DNA of 64,000 nt from Candidatus Thioglobus sp. NP1 (GCF_003326015.1 NZ_CP023860.1:1116001-1180000), one strand, 5' to 3'; shown: positions 7,913 to 17,571, counted from the stretch's first letter. Translations and numbers: made by a program. Notes: a model not told the origin generated them from the sequence alone.

Positions 7913-9274
7913 ATGGCAAAAACTAAAATTGAATTTGTTTGTAGAGAATGTGGATCCTCTCACCATCAGTGGGCAGGTCAATGTCTAGATTGTAAGGCAT
8001 GGAATACACTTGAAGAGGTGGTCATTTCTCAAGCAACTTCGTCAAAACCTGAAAGTTTAAAGGATCTCCCAGCATCTAAAGTTCAAAATCTATCTGAAGT
8101 TAAATCCCAAAATAAAGATCGTTTATCGACAGGCTTAACGGAACTTGATAGAACCCTAGGTGGGGGCTTAGTAGACGGCTCTGTTGTTCTTATTGGTGGT
8201 GACCCAGGCATTGGTAAATCAACTCTTATATTACAAGCGCTAGCTGCAGTTAATGCAACAAATACCACCCTATACGTCAGTGGCGAGGAATCGGCTGAAC
8301 AAGTCAGTGAAAGAGCTCTTAGATTAGACATTAAGGAAGATATATTATTCATTGGTGAAACTCACTTAGAAAAAATAATAAAACTCTCAAAAGATGTCCA
8401 GCCTAAGGTCATTGTAATTGACTCAATTCAGACTATGGTTACTGATGTTTCAACATCAGCGCCAGGTTCAGTGACGCAAGTAAGAGACTGCGCAGCGCAA
8501 CTTACCCAATACGCTAAACAAACTAATACAATTCTTTTGATGATTGGCCATGTTACTAAGGGTGGGGCTTTAGCGGGACCACGAATTCTTGAACATATGG
8601 TTGATGCTGTACTTTATTTTGAAGGCGACCCTGGTGGACGTTATAGAATTATTAGAGCTGTTAAAAATAGATTTGGTGCTGTTAATGAAATCAGTGTTTT
8701 CGCAATGGGTGAGAAAGGCTTGCAGCAAGTAAGCAACCCTTCTTCTATTTTTCTTTCAAATCAAGAGAATCCTTCTTCAGGATCAATGGTAATGGTTACA
8801 AGGGAGGCTACAAGACCTTTACTTGTTGAGATACAAGCACTTGTGGACCAAGCTAATGGCACTCCAAAAAGGGTCAGTGTTGGTCTCGATCAGAACAGAT
8901 TATCACTACAACTAGCCATTCTTCATAAGCATTCAGGAATAGCTACATTTGATCAGGATGTTTTTGTAAATGTTGTTGGTGGAATCAAGGTAAGTGAAAC
9001 TGCATCAGATTTAGTTGTTATGCTTGCAATAGTATCTAGTCTCAGAGATAAAGTTATTCCAAGTAAATGGATCGCTTTTGGTGAGGTTGGTCTTACCGGC
9101 GAAGTGCGTCCAGTCTATAATTCTATGGAAAGATTATCAGAAGCCCAAAAGCAGGGCTTTGAAGTGGCAATTATTCCAAAAGGTAATGCGCCTAAAAAAC
9201 CGATAAAGGGAATGAAAGTTGTAACTGTAGGGTATCTATACCAAGCAATTCAGTATTTACTTGAAAACAGCTAG
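7913..9274 (+). CDS. radA: DNA repair protein RadA
   Basis: A 453-residue RecA-paralogue helicase acting on recombination intermediates. It begins with the zinc finger (C10-x2-C13 and C24-x2-C27), has Walker A GGDPGIGKST at residues 95-104, the RadA-specific KNRFG motif in AVKNRFGAVNEI, and a C-terminal Lon-like domain (FVNVVGGIKVSETASDLVVM). All parts are present at normal length. The gene follows nrdR with an 11-base gap. Its end is 4 bases from the convergent cobO gene and no terminator hairpin is visible there. Confidence 0.96.
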   Translation: MAKTKIEFVCRECGSSHHQWAGQCLDCKAWNTLEEVVISQATSSKPESLKDLPASKVQNLSEVKSQNKDRLSTGLTELDRTLGGGLVDGSVVLIGGDPGIGKSTLILQALAAVNATNTTLYVSGEESAEQVSERALRLDIKEDILFIGETHLEKIIKLSKDVQPKVIVIDSIQTMVTDVSTSAPGSVTQVRDCAAQLTQYAKQTNTILLMIGHVTKGGALAGPRILEHMVDAVLYFEGDPGGRYRIIRAVKNRFGAVNEISVFAMGEKGLQQVSNPSSIFLSNQENPSSGSMVMVTREATRPLLVEIQALVDQANGTPKRVSVGLDQNRLSLQLAILHKHSGIATFDQDVFVNVVGGIKVSETASDLVVMLAIVSSLRDKVIPSKWIAFGEVGLTGEVRPVYNSMERLSEAQKQGFEVAIIPKGNAPKKPIKGMKVVTVGYLYQAIQYLLENS

Positions 9275-9278
9275 TTTT

Positions 9279-9872
9279 TTATAAATCTACCCCTTTTTGA
9301 GCTCTAATATTAGCTCTAAAAGCATGCTTTACATCTTTGACTTCACTCACAGTATCTGAGACTTCAATAATGCCCTCACTGGCAGCTCTTCCCGTAATTA
9401 CCACGTGCTGTCCGACTGGCCTATTACTTAGTGCCTTAAGGATTGATGTTTCATCAAGATACTTATAATTAATCATGTAGGTAATCTCATCAAGGACAAC
9501 AAGATTAATTTCTGGATCAGCTAGAAACTTTTCAGCTTCCAACCATGTTTCATTTGCTAACTTTTTATCAAGCACTTGGTCTTGCGTATTCCAAGTAAAG
9601 CCGCTCTCCATATGGGCTGATACAACATTAGGGTTACTATCAAGAAAAAGATCTTCACCTGTCTGTTGTTCACCCTTTAAAAATCGCACGAGAGCAACCT
9701 TCATTTCATAACCTAGAGCTCTACAAATCATCCCCATAGCCGAGGATGACTTACCTTTACCATTTCCAGTCAAAAGCACAATGATTCCTTTATCGATATT
9801 AGCCTTTTCAATTCGGGAATCAATGTGTTTTTTCTTACGCTGCATTCGCTTTTTATAGTCAGCTTCACTCAT
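9279..9872 (-). CDS. cobO: Cob(I)alamin/cobyrinate a,c-diamide adenosyltransferase
   Basis: A 197-residue CobO/BtuR/CobA-type ATP:corrinoid adenosyltransferase, which makes adenosylcobalamin from imported or salvaged corrinoid. The P-loop is TGNGKGKSSSA (about residues 35-45), and the conserved segment LVVLDEITYMINYKYLDE is present, with the ending NIRAQKGVDL typical of the family. The gene lies 22 bases downstream of the TonB receptor gene on the same strand, so both should be under the cobalamin riboswitch at about 12 kb. No corrin-ring synthesis genes are in the window, so salvage rather than synthesis is the simpler reading. Confidence 0.93.
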   Translation of the reverse strand: MSEADYKKRMQRKKKHIDSRIEKANIDKGIIVLLTGNGKGKSSSAMGMICRALGYEMKVALVRFLKGEQQTGEDLFLDSNPNVVSAHMESGFTWNTQDQVLDKKLANETWLEAEKFLADPEINLVVLDEITYMINYKYLDETSILKALSNRPVGQHVVITGRAASEGIIEVSDTVSEVKDVKHAFRANIRAQKGVDL

Positions 9873-9894
9873 CTAATTAAGCCTTCATAGTTCA

Positions 9895-11898
9895 TTAAAA
9901 TTTGTATGTGAGTCCTGCTTTGATATTTCTTGTAGAGTTATCAGGATATATAACATTATCTCTCAAACGTGTTCCATAGCTATTTTCAAATAAATTTTCA
10001 ACATCTAAAGAAAAACTTAGATCATCGTTGGGGTTGTAAGATAAGTTAAAGTTTGTTGAATTATATTCTGGCTGTTTTTTTGTAAATATATTTGCATAAT
10101 CTTCCTCTGCAAAAGCTTCACTTCGATATTTTTGAGTCAGTGTCATATTAGCCTTGTTACTAAAGCTGTAAATAACAGAAGCTGAGATGTTATGCTTTGA
10201 GGTCATTGGATTTGTTTTTCCATTTAATGCTCCAGCTCCTTTATCATCTGAATCTATCTTAGCAATTGTATAAGCATAATTAAGATCAGTGGACCATTTT
10301 GGACTAAAAACATATTTATTCTGAAGTTCTAGGCCTTGCTTATGAGATTTGTCAAGATTAAGGTTATCGCCAAAGTATCCACAGTCTGAGGCTGCATTGG
10401 ACTTACATAAAAACATTTCATCCTTAACATTTGATCGATACAACGTTACTTTAGTTTTTGAGTTATCTGTCAAATGATTAAGACCAACATTAAAGGTTCT
10501 GCTTTTAGATGGTTTTACAAAACCATTAAATACTTGCCCTGTAGCTGGCCATGCAGCAGAAATAAAGAATCGATCAATTAAAGGGGCTTGAAAGGCATGG
10601 TTATAATTCGTAAATATAGTGGTATTAGGACTTAAAGAGGTATTAATACCAATATCAAATGCATTTAAATCATATTCACCAGACAGTGCAGTGCCAGAGT
10701 CAGGGCTATACTTATAATCTACTTTTTCCGAGCGAGCGCCAATGGTAAATACTGAATCATTACTGAAATATTGAAGCTGAGAAAATACACCAAAGTTCTC
10801 TTTTGAAGTTGTGTTGCGAGAGGTTGCACTTGTTGATTCAACTTTTCTCTTACCGTCAAACATATTGATACCACTATCAATTTTTATATCTCCATTTGTA
10901 TATGTTAATAGGTAATCATTGCTATTGTAATCATACTTATAGTTATCAACCGTTGCTCCTGAATATGAGTAATAGTTTTTACTTTCTTTATCAGTAGCTG
11001 ATCTATTTGTTGTAAATTCAAAATTTTCACCCCAGTTACGTTTTATTTTGAAGTTAGTTGTGCTTGATTCAGCATCACGATAGGTGTATCTAGCTCCAGT
11101 ACCATTACCTGTTGGGTCAGCTTCAAATTGCGCATCACTAAGGTAGTTTGGGTATCTAATATCTGAATTAGTTCTATAAAGATCTAGTGATATTTCTGTC
11201 CCACCAACAGTAGTATAGGTGCCGCCAATATTTGATTTAGTTTGTTCACCTTTATCCTTAACTCCACCAGTAGCAGCTTTATGGAAGCCATCATGCTTAT
11301 GACTATCCATAGAAACATTTAAGTCTATTTTTTCATCATTGATTCCAAAAGAGGCAGACGTCTGACTTACCCCATAGTTTCCAAAACTTGTGGATACTTT
11401 GGTTTCAGAATTCTTTTTAGTATAGAAATGAATAGCTCCTGCCATTGCACTATCACCATATATAACTGAGCCAGTACCTTTAGTAATCTCAATCCTTTCA
11501 ATATCATTAATATTTACTCCAGCAATATCTGGACCACTAGTATCAATATTGTTAAGTCTTCTGCCATTAAGAGTAACAACTAGATTATGGGAGCCAATAG
11601 TTAAACCGTATCCACGAGCTGAGATTTTTTTAGAAAACCTATTACCAGACGAAGCAGCAAGAGATAGTGAGGTATTTTGAGATAAAAAATCATAGATATT
11701 AGTTACATTAGAGTTTTTAATATCATCTAGCGTGTAAACCTCAGATGCAAATGGTGCGGAAGTATCATCCTCATTAAAGTAATTTGAAGAAAGCTCTGTT
11801 GGATTTAAAGTAATTTTAATTGGACCAATAACAGCAAATGCTGAACTCGATGCAAATAAAGCTGCTAATGCAGCAGTGTAGAGTTGTTTAGTTTTCAT
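9895..11898 (-). CDS. btuB: TonB-dependent outer-membrane receptor, BtuB-like (cobalamin)
   Basis: A 667-residue outer-membrane receptor. It opens with a signal peptide ending near ASSSAFA. The plug domain follows (SGNRFSKKISARGYGL, VTLNGRRLNNIDTSG, and ERIEITKGTGSVIYGDSAMA), then a 22-strand barrel that ends in the aromatic C-terminus LTYKF used by the BAM complex. The plug resembles BtuB and other vitamin or siderophore receptors. The decisive context is a cobalamin riboswitch in the 5' leader and the adjacent cobO, which make cobalamin or another corrinoid the likely ligand. The inner-membrane BtuFCD importer is not in this window. Confidence 0.88.
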   Translation of the reverse strand: MKTKQLYTAALAALFASSSAFAVIGPIKITLNPTELSSNYFNEDDTSAPFASEVYTLDDIKNSNVTNIYDFLSQNTSLSLAASSGNRFSKKISARGYGLTIGSHNLVVTLNGRRLNNIDTSGPDIAGVNINDIERIEITKGTGSVIYGDSAMAGAIHFYTKKNSETKVSTSFGNYGVSQTSASFGINDEKIDLNVSMDSHKHDGFHKAATGGVKDKGEQTKSNIGGTYTTVGGTEISLDLYRTNSDIRYPNYLSDAQFEADPTGNGTGARYTYRDAESSTTNFKIKRNWGENFEFTTNRSATDKESKNYYSYSGATVDNYKYDYNSNDYLLTYTNGDIKIDSGINMFDGKRKVESTSATSRNTTSKENFGVFSQLQYFSNDSVFTIGARSEKVDYKYSPDSGTALSGEYDLNAFDIGINTSLSPNTTIFTNYNHAFQAPLIDRFFISAAWPATGQVFNGFVKPSKSRTFNVGLNHLTDNSKTKVTLYRSNVKDEMFLCKSNAASDCGYFGDNLNLDKSHKQGLELQNKYVFSPKWSTDLNYAYTIAKIDSDDKGAGALNGKTNPMTSKHNISASVIYSFSNKANMTLTQKYRSEAFAEEDYANIFTKKQPEYNSTNFNLSYNPNDDLSFSLDVENLFENSYGTRLRDNVIYPDNSTRNIKAGLTYKF

Positions 11899-11942
11899 TG
11901 TGACCCCTATTTATAAAATAAAAAGAGGGATTTTGAGTAAAG

Positions 11943-11961
11943 AATTACAAGATATGTAATT
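11943..11961 (-). promoter_or_regulatory. Candidate expression-platform hairpin of the B12 leader
   Basis: Between the riboswitch core and the btuB start lies a perfect inverted repeat, AATTAC, loop of 7, GTAATT (11943-11948 with 11956-11961). It is A/T rich and has no long U tract, so a translational switch or a pairing partner of the aptamer is more likely than a terminator. Confidence 0.35.
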
Positions 11962-11989
11962 GATTAACTCACCACCCATCGTAGTTTTA

Positions 11990-12120
11990 AGCATTACAAA
12001 CTTGTTATGTATCGGACTCATCAATTAAGAATTACCGTTGCGAGGGCAGTGTTGGATTTTCACCTACTTCCATATACAAATTTAAGTGAATTATATCGAG
12101 TTTTTGGAAAAGAACAATAA
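11990..12120 (-). ncRNA. Cobalamin (AdoCbl) riboswitch
   Basis: On the minus strand the leader of the TonB receptor contains the conserved B12 aptamer core in order. These are GGAAGTAGGTGAAAATCC, then CTGCCCTCGCAACGGTAA, then GAGTCCGATAC (core approximately 12071 down to 12008). These correspond to the GGTGAAAATCC, CGCAAC-GGTAA and AGTCCGA elements of the Rfam cobalamin family. The outer helices extend to roughly the given limits, which I set by eye. In this family ligand binding lowers expression of the downstream uptake genes, here btuB and cobO. Confidence 0.9.
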
Positions 12121-12228
12121 CTAAATTAAATTATTTTTTATACATCCCAATACTTAATAAAAACAATGCTTTGAAGTGCTTATAGTCTTAGGTAAAATAT
12201 CGTATAAGAATTATGATTGGCTCATATT

Positions 12229-13308
12229 ATGAAAAATGATTCACTTAAAAATTTAAGACTACAAATCGATGACTTAGATCAGAGGATTCAATTGTTGATC
12301 TCTGAGCGCGCAGATCTTGCAGCTCAGGTGGCGCTTGTTAAAAAAGAATCAAATACACAGAGTGCATTTTATCGACCTGAGAGAGAGGCAGAAGTTCTTA
12401 GTAAGGTCATAAAGAGAAATAAAAGCCTATTAAAAGATAAAGATATTGCGTTAATTTTTAGAGAAATTATGTCTGCATGCCTTGCTCTTGAGCAGCCACT
12501 TAAGATTGCTTTTTTAGGTCCAGAGGGCACATTTACCCAAGAAGCAGCTCTTAAACATTTTGGTCACGGTGTATCTTCACTTGATTGTGGAACTGTTGAT
12601 GAGATTTTTCATCAAGTAGAGACTGACAACGCGCAGTATGGGGTAGTTCCAATTGAGAACTCCTCAAATGGTGTTATTGGGACCTCTCTTGATATGCTCT
12701 ATAGTCATGATTTAAATATTTGTGGTGAAGTTGAAATTGCTGTTGCACATCATTTAATGATGCAAGATCAGTCTCAAGAAATTAAAGTTATTTATGCACA
12801 TCAGCAAGCCCTTGATCAATGTCATCGCTGGTTAGCTAATCACTACCCAAACACTGAGCTTCGTCCAGTTGCTTCAAATGCACTTGGTGCTAGAATGGTA
12901 AAAGATGAACCAAATTCTGCTGCTATTGCTTCCAAAGTAGCTCTAAATATTTATGGTCTTCAGAGGGTAGCTAAAAACATTGAAGATAATGCAGGAAACG
13001 TCACTCGTTTCATTGTAATTGGTAAAGATGAAGTGCCACTTGGTGTTAATGATAAAACTTCATTATTAGTTGTTACAAAGCATGAATCTGGTGCTTTATT
13101 TGATCTGCTAGAACCATTCAAGGTTAATAATATCAATATGCTTCAGCTTGCTAGACATCCCATACCTGGTGTTAAATGGGAGTACTTATTTTTTATAGAT
13201 ATAGAAGGGCATCAAAGTGAGAAAAATGTTGAAGATGCTATATCAAAAGTTAAATCCCGCGTCTCTAAGCTTAATATTTTAGGTTCTTACCCAGTAGCTG
13301 TTTTATGA
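12229..13308 (+). CDS. pheA: Bifunctional chorismate mutase / prephenate dehydratase
   Basis: About 359 residues from ATG 12229. The reading frame also has a TTG at 12217, but the ATG gives the usual short N-terminus before the chorismate mutase helix (LRLQIDDLDQRIQLLISERA). A prephenate dehydratase domain follows from about residue 90 (IAFLGPEGTFTQEAA, with the catalytic-loop segments VPIENSSNGVIG and NVTRFIVIG), then a C-terminal ACT domain for phenylalanine feedback. It makes phenylpyruvate from chorismate. It heads the operon pheA-hisC-tyrA-aroA and its stop overlaps the next start by 4 bases. Confidence 0.95.
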   Translation: MKNDSLKNLRLQIDDLDQRIQLLISERADLAAQVALVKKESNTQSAFYRPEREAEVLSKVIKRNKSLLKDKDIALIFREIMSACLALEQPLKIAFLGPEGTFTQEAALKHFGHGVSSLDCGTVDEIFHQVETDNAQYGVVPIENSSNGVIGTSLDMLYSHDLNICGEVEIAVAHHLMMQDQSQEIKVIYAHQQALDQCHRWLANHYPNTELRPVASNALGARMVKDEPNSAAIASKVALNIYGLQRVAKNIEDNAGNVTRFIVIGKDEVPLGVNDKTSLLVVTKHESGALFDLLEPFKVNNINMLQLARHPIPGVKWEYLFFIDIEGHQSEKNVEDAISKVKSRVSKLNILGSYPVAVL

Positions 13309-14369
13309 ACGCCTGTGAATCGATCCTTGGCTTGAGTCCATACCAAGGAGGAAAGCCAATTGAAGAGCTTGAGCGTGAGCTTGGTATTAAAAATATTACC
13401 AAACTTGCTTCTAATGAAAACCCACTAGGAATTAGTAAAAAGGTCAGTGATGCAATAAAAGACTCATTACCTAATATTAATCGCTACCCTGATGGTAATG
13501 CTTTTGAATTAAAAAAGGCTATTAGCAACAAGCTCGGTATTAAACCTGAGCAAATATCATTAGGAAATGGCTCTAATGAATTACTTGAGCTGATTGCTAG
13601 AGTTTTTGTGTCAAAGAGCTCAGATGAGGTCATTTTCTCTGAATACGCTTTTGTCGTTTACCCACTGGTAACTCAAGCTCTAGGGGCAACAGCACAAGTC
13701 TCGCCTGCTAAGAATTTTGGTCATGATTTAAATGCAATGCTTAGACTAATTAGTAGTAATACCAAATTAATCTTTGTTGCTAATCCAAATAATCCAACCG
13801 GCACACTTCTAAGTAATGAGGAGATTTATAGTTTTTTAAATCGAGTCCCAGATCATATCCCAGTTGTACTTGATCAGGCTTACTTTGAGTATATTGATAA
13901 AGGAGATCATGCCATTAGTTGGCTTGAAGAATTTGATAATCTAATAATCACTCGAACTTTTTCAAAAGCCTATGGTTTAGCTGGCTTGAGAGTAGGTTAC
14001 TCAATATGTAGTAACTCTATATCAGATTATATTAATCGTGTTAGAGAGCCATTTAATGTTAATCATACAGCGCAAATAGCAGCAATAGCTGCGCTAGCTG
14101 ATGATGAATATTTAAAAGAGTCAATTAAAGTAAATGCTGATGGCTATAAGCAACTTAAAATAGGGTTTAATCTATTAGAATTAGAATATATTCCTTCTTC
14201 TGCAAACTTTATTGCTGTTAGATTTAATGATGCTATGCAAATCTATAATGATCTCCTGCATGAGGGTGTTATAGTTCGTCCCGTTGAAATGAAAAATTAT
14301 TTAAGAATCTCTATTGGAACGAAACAAGAAAATGAACACTTATTGAGTGCATTATCAAAGATACTATGA
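13305..14369 (+). CDS. hisC: Histidinol-phosphate / aromatic aminotransferase (HisC family)
   Basis: A 354-residue fold-type I PLP aminotransferase. It has the HisC N-terminal YQGGKPIEELERELGI, the ASNENPLG motif, NPNNPTG at mid-length and the PLP-lysine region RTFSKAYGLAGLRVGY. Position between pheA and tyrA, with 4-base overlaps on both sides, implies that it transaminates prephenate, phenylpyruvate or hydroxyphenylpyruvate, as HisC2-type enzymes do in many proteobacteria. It could also serve histidine synthesis if no other hisC exists. The window does not decide this. Confidence 0.92.
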   Translation: MNACESILGLSPYQGGKPIEELERELGIKNITKLASNENPLGISKKVSDAIKDSLPNINRYPDGNAFELKKAISNKLGIKPEQISLGNGSNELLELIARVFVSKSSDEVIFSEYAFVVYPLVTQALGATAQVSPAKNFGHDLNAMLRLISSNTKLIFVANPNNPTGTLLSNEEIYSFLNRVPDHIPVVLDQAYFEYIDKGDHAISWLEEFDNLIITRTFSKAYGLAGLRVGYSICSNSISDYINRVREPFNVNHTAQIAAIAALADDEYLKESIKVNADGYKQLKIGFNLLELEYIPSSANFIAVRFNDAMQIYNDLLHEGVIVRPVEMKNYLRISIGTKQENEHLLSALSKIL

Positions 14370-15217
14370 TTAATAAAATTACAATAATTGGTGTAGGTCT
14401 GATAGGTGGGTCGCTTGCAAAGGCTTTAAAATCAAACAATCTTGCAAATATAGTTTTTGGCTTTGGAAGAGACCAAAACCGACTAGAGGCTGCAACTAAA
14501 GAGGGCATTATTAATCAATATTCAACTGATTTAAAAATTGCAGTTGATGGTGCTGATATCGTTGTCATTGCAACCCCAGTAGGCTCTTTTGAGTCCCTTC
14601 TTCATGATCTTAAGCCTTTAATTACTCAACACATGATTGTTACTGATGTTGGCAGTACTAAGTCAAGTATTGCAAATTCAGCAAAAAATATTCTCGATGA
14701 AATGTTAAGTAATTTTATTCCAGCACACCCAATAGCTGGTAAAGAGAAGAGTGGCTTTGAGGCAAGTGATGCTGGCTTATTTTTAAATAAAAAAGTAATT
14801 ATTACACCTCTTGATACTAATCTACCTGAATCTATTAATACTATTAAAAAAATGTGGGAAGATGTTGGTGCTAATGTTGATTTTATGAGCTCTGAGTCTC
14901 ATGATGAATTATTAGGTATGACCTCTCACTTACCGCATATGTTGGCTTTTTCTTTAGTTAATTACTTAGTTAGTCAAAACCCAAGTGCCTCTATCTATGC
15001 TGCGGGTGGCTTTAAGGACTTTTCTAGAATAGCCTCTGGTGATGCAGTTATGTGGAGTGATATTTGTCTTAATAATAAGGCTCAAATTATTAAACATATT
15101 AAGAATTACCAGAAGACTCTAGATTCCTTGGTTAGCTTTATTGATAATGAAAATAATGATAAATTAGAAGCTTTCTTTGTTAACGCAAAAAAGACAAGAG
15201 ACTCATGGATAGGATAG
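14366..15217 (+). CDS. tyrA: Prephenate (arogenate) dehydrogenase
   Basis: A 283-residue NAD(P)-dependent dehydrogenase for tyrosine synthesis. The Rossmann motif is at the N-terminus (IIGVGLIGGSLAKALK), followed by VIATPVGSF, the catalytic-region histidine in FIPAHPIAGKEKSG and the conserved MTSHLPHMLAFSL. It is a monofunctional TyrA without a mutase domain, and the mutase is supplied by PheA. It overlaps hisC by 4 bases and is 9 bases from aroA. Whether prephenate or arogenate is preferred cannot be told from these motifs. Confidence 0.95.
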   Translation: MINKITIIGVGLIGGSLAKALKSNNLANIVFGFGRDQNRLEAATKEGIINQYSTDLKIAVDGADIVVIATPVGSFESLLHDLKPLITQHMIVTDVGSTKSSIANSAKNILDEMLSNFIPAHPIAGKEKSGFEASDAGLFLNKKVIITPLDTNLPESINTIKKMWEDVGANVDFMSSESHDELLGMTSHLPHMLAFSLVNYLVSQNPSASIYAAGGFKDFSRIASGDAVMWSDICLNNKAQIIKHIKNYQKTLDSLVSFIDNENNDKLEAFFVNAKKTRDSWIG

Positions 15218-15226
15218 GAGCTCTTA

Positions 15227-16531
15227 ATGGCTAGCTTCGTAGCCTCAAAAAGCAAAAACTTAGAAGGATCAATCAAGGTTCCTGGGGATAAGTCTATATC
15301 TCATAGATCTATTATGTTGGGTTCTATTGCAAATGGTGAAACTCGTATTTCTGGTTTTTTACAAGGTGAGGATAGCTTAGCAACCTTAAACGCTTTTAAA
15401 GAAATGGGTGTTAATATTAAGAGAAGTGGCTCTAATGTAATAATAAACGGTGTTGGAATGCATGGCCTTAAAGAACCCCTAAAACCATTAGATCTTGGAA
15501 ATTCAGGAACTTCAATAAGACTAATGGCTGGATTATTGAGTGCTCAGAGCTTTAATACCGAGCTAACTGGGGATGACTCTCTTTCTAAGAGACCTATGGC
15601 TCGAGTTATAGAGCCTCTTACGCAAATGGGCGCAAAAATTACCGGTCCTGATTCAAAACCACCCTTAAGTATTATAGGAGGTCAAAAATTATCATCACTA
15701 ACATACACTTTGCCAGTAGCATCAGCTCAAATTAAATCTTGTCTATTGCTGGCAGGACTCTATGCAGAGGGTGAAACCTGTATTATTGAAAATGCAGTGA
15801 CAAGGGACCATACAGAGAGAATGCTGAAGGGATTTGGCTATAAAGTTAATTCTGTGAATGGTATGGTCTCATTAAGTGGTCAAGGCGAATTAAAGGCTTG
15901 TAATATTGAGGTTCCAAGTGATATATCTTCTTCTGCTTTCTTTATGGTTGCTGCAAGCATAGCTGAAAATGCTGATATTACCTTACAAGCGGTCAATATA
16001 AATCCAACAAGAACTGGAGTAATTGATATCCTCAGATTAATGGGAGCAAATATTAATCTTCAAAATGAAAGAGAAGAGGCTGGAGAGCTGGTTGCTGATA
16101 TTAGAGTCTGCTCAGCTAACCTTAAAGGTATTGAAATTCCTCATAGCCTTGTGCCCCTTGCAATTGATGAATTTCCTGTAATCTTTATTGCTGCAAGTTG
16201 TGCCAAGGGAGTAACTGTACTTACTGGTGCAAGAGAATTAAGAGTAAAGGAGTCAGATCGCATTCAAGTTATGGCGGACGGACTAACTTCTCTTGGTATT
16301 GATAATATCGTACTGGAAGATGGAATTGAAATAACAGGTGGACAGTTCAAAAGACAGGATTCAATTATAAAATCACATCATGACCACCGCATCTCTATGG
16401 CCTTTGCAGTTGCTTCAGTAAGATCTAATTTTGAAATTAATATCGATGATGTTGATAATGTTAAAACATCTTTTCCAAACTTTGTAGAGTTGGCGAATCA
16501 AATTGGCATGAATATTAATGAAGTTAATTAA
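15227..16531 (+). CDS. aroA: 3-phosphoshikimate 1-carboxyvinyltransferase (EPSP synthase)
   Basis: A 434-residue EPSP synthase of the shikimate pathway. Signature segments are VPGDKSISHRSIMLG at the N-terminus, LDLGNSGTSIRLMAG, and the C-terminal RELRVKESDRIQVMADGL and HHDHRISMAFAVA. It makes 5-enolpyruvylshikimate-3-phosphate. It is the last gene of the aromatic operon, which follows the order pheA-hisC-tyrA-aroA seen widely in Gammaproteobacteria. In many relatives cmk and rpsA follow. Here lepB does. Confidence 0.97.
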   Translation: MASFVASKSKNLEGSIKVPGDKSISHRSIMLGSIANGETRISGFLQGEDSLATLNAFKEMGVNIKRSGSNVIINGVGMHGLKEPLKPLDLGNSGTSIRLMAGLLSAQSFNTELTGDDSLSKRPMARVIEPLTQMGAKITGPDSKPPLSIIGGQKLSSLTYTLPVASAQIKSCLLLAGLYAEGETCIIENAVTRDHTERMLKGFGYKVNSVNGMVSLSGQGELKACNIEVPSDISSSAFFMVAASIAENADITLQAVNINPTRTGVIDILRLMGANINLQNEREEAGELVADIRVCSANLKGIEIPHSLVPLAIDEFPVIFIAASCAKGVTVLTGARELRVKESDRIQVMADGLTSLGIDNIVLEDGIEITGGQFKRQDSIIKSHHDHRISMAFAVASVRSNFEINIDDVDNVKTSFPNFVELANQIGMNINEVN

Positions 16532-16577
16532 TCTTAAAAAGTTAATTTCAATTCATATAAGTACTTCTATAGCAGCT

Positions 16578-16586
16578 TGTTATAAT
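16578..16586 (+). promoter_or_regulatory. Extended -10 promoter element for lepB
   Basis: TGTTATAAT, a perfect TATAAT preceded by TG one base upstream, lies 26 bases before the lepB start. Extended -10 promoters tolerate the poor -35 seen here. Confidence 0.5.
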
Positions 16587-16611
16587 ACATTTTTTTAAAA
16601 TATTCTAAGCT

Positions 16612-17505
16612 ATGACAATTGAAAATGCAGAACCATTCTTCGCATGGGATGTACTATCTTGGCTCTTTGTAGCAATAATAGTAGCAATAGTTATTGTTTT
16701 AATAGATCAATTCTTTAATAAAAAAACAAAAAAAGAAGCTGTCACTAATGATAAATCTAAACTTGGAAGCTTTTTCTATTTTTTAATCTTTTTAAAGTTC
16801 TCAAAATCAGAGAAATATAATCATAGACCGAAAGTTGTTCAGTGGTCAATTGAACTATTTCCTGTACTTCTTCTTGTATTAGTATTTAGAGGCTTTATAT
16901 TTGAGCCCTTTAGAGTTCCATCAAACTCAATGATGCCTACTCTTTTAACGGGAGATTTTATACTCGTTAACAAGTTTGATTATGGCTTGAGACTGCCAAT
17001 TACTAATACTAAGATTATTGAGTTTTCAAAGCCTGAAAGAGGTGATGTTATTGTCTTTAGGTATCCTAATTATGAGCGCACAGAGGGTTATTCTGGTGTT
17101 GACTTTATAAAAAGAATAGTTGCACTACCTGGAGATAAAATCTCTTATAAAAATGATCAACTTACTGTTAATGGTGATATTATTGGTATTAATAAAGTTG
17201 GCCCTTATTTAGGTGTTGACTCAGGAAGATCGATGAATAACTATCGATTAGTTCGTGAGTTGATTGATTCTGCTAATCATGACATCCTTCTTAATCCAAA
17301 AGGACACTCGAAAGAGTTACCTGAAATTACAATCCCAGAGGGCCATTACTTTGTAATGGGAGATAACAGGTCTCATAGTAGTGACTCTAGGTTCTGGGGC
17401 TTCGTCCCAGAGGACTTCATTATTGGTAAAGCGATTGGGATCTGGTTGCATTGGGACTGGAATTACAATACTATGCAATTTAGTCGAATAGGCGGCTTTG
17501 ATTAA
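16612..17505 (+). CDS. lepB: Signal peptidase I
   Basis: A 297-residue inner-membrane serine protease that removes signal peptides from exported proteins. Two N-terminal membrane segments flank a basic cytoplasmic loop. The catalytic serine is in VPSNSMMPTLLTGDF, the catalytic lysine in DFIKRIVALPGDK, and box E is MGDNRSHSSDSRFWG. All Lep boxes are intact. In many proteobacteria lepB directly precedes rnc-era, but here it is separated from rnc by about 6.5 kb and has its own promoter 80 bases after aroA. Confidence 0.95.
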   Translation: MTIENAEPFFAWDVLSWLFVAIIVAIVIVLIDQFFNKKTKKEAVTNDKSKLGSFFYFLIFLKFSKSEKYNHRPKVVQWSIELFPVLLLVLVFRGFIFEPFRVPSNSMMPTLLTGDFILVNKFDYGLRLPITNTKIIEFSKPERGDVIVFRYPNYERTEGYSGVDFIKRIVALPGDKISYKNDQLTVNGDIIGINKVGPYLGVDSGRSMNNYRLVRELIDSANHDILLNPKGHSKELPEITIPEGHYFVMGDNRSHSSDSRFWGFVPEDFIIGKAIGIWLHWDWNYNTMQFSRIGGFD

Positions 17506-17571
17506 TATAGCTTTAATCTTTATATTCTAAATGAAATTTTACAATTTTCGAGTATGTAAGAACTCAAAAAA

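Noticed and set aside
12217-12228. TTG start for pheA at 12217
   Set aside because: ATG at 12229 is a better start and gives the normal chorismate mutase N-terminus. The TTG has no ribosome site.
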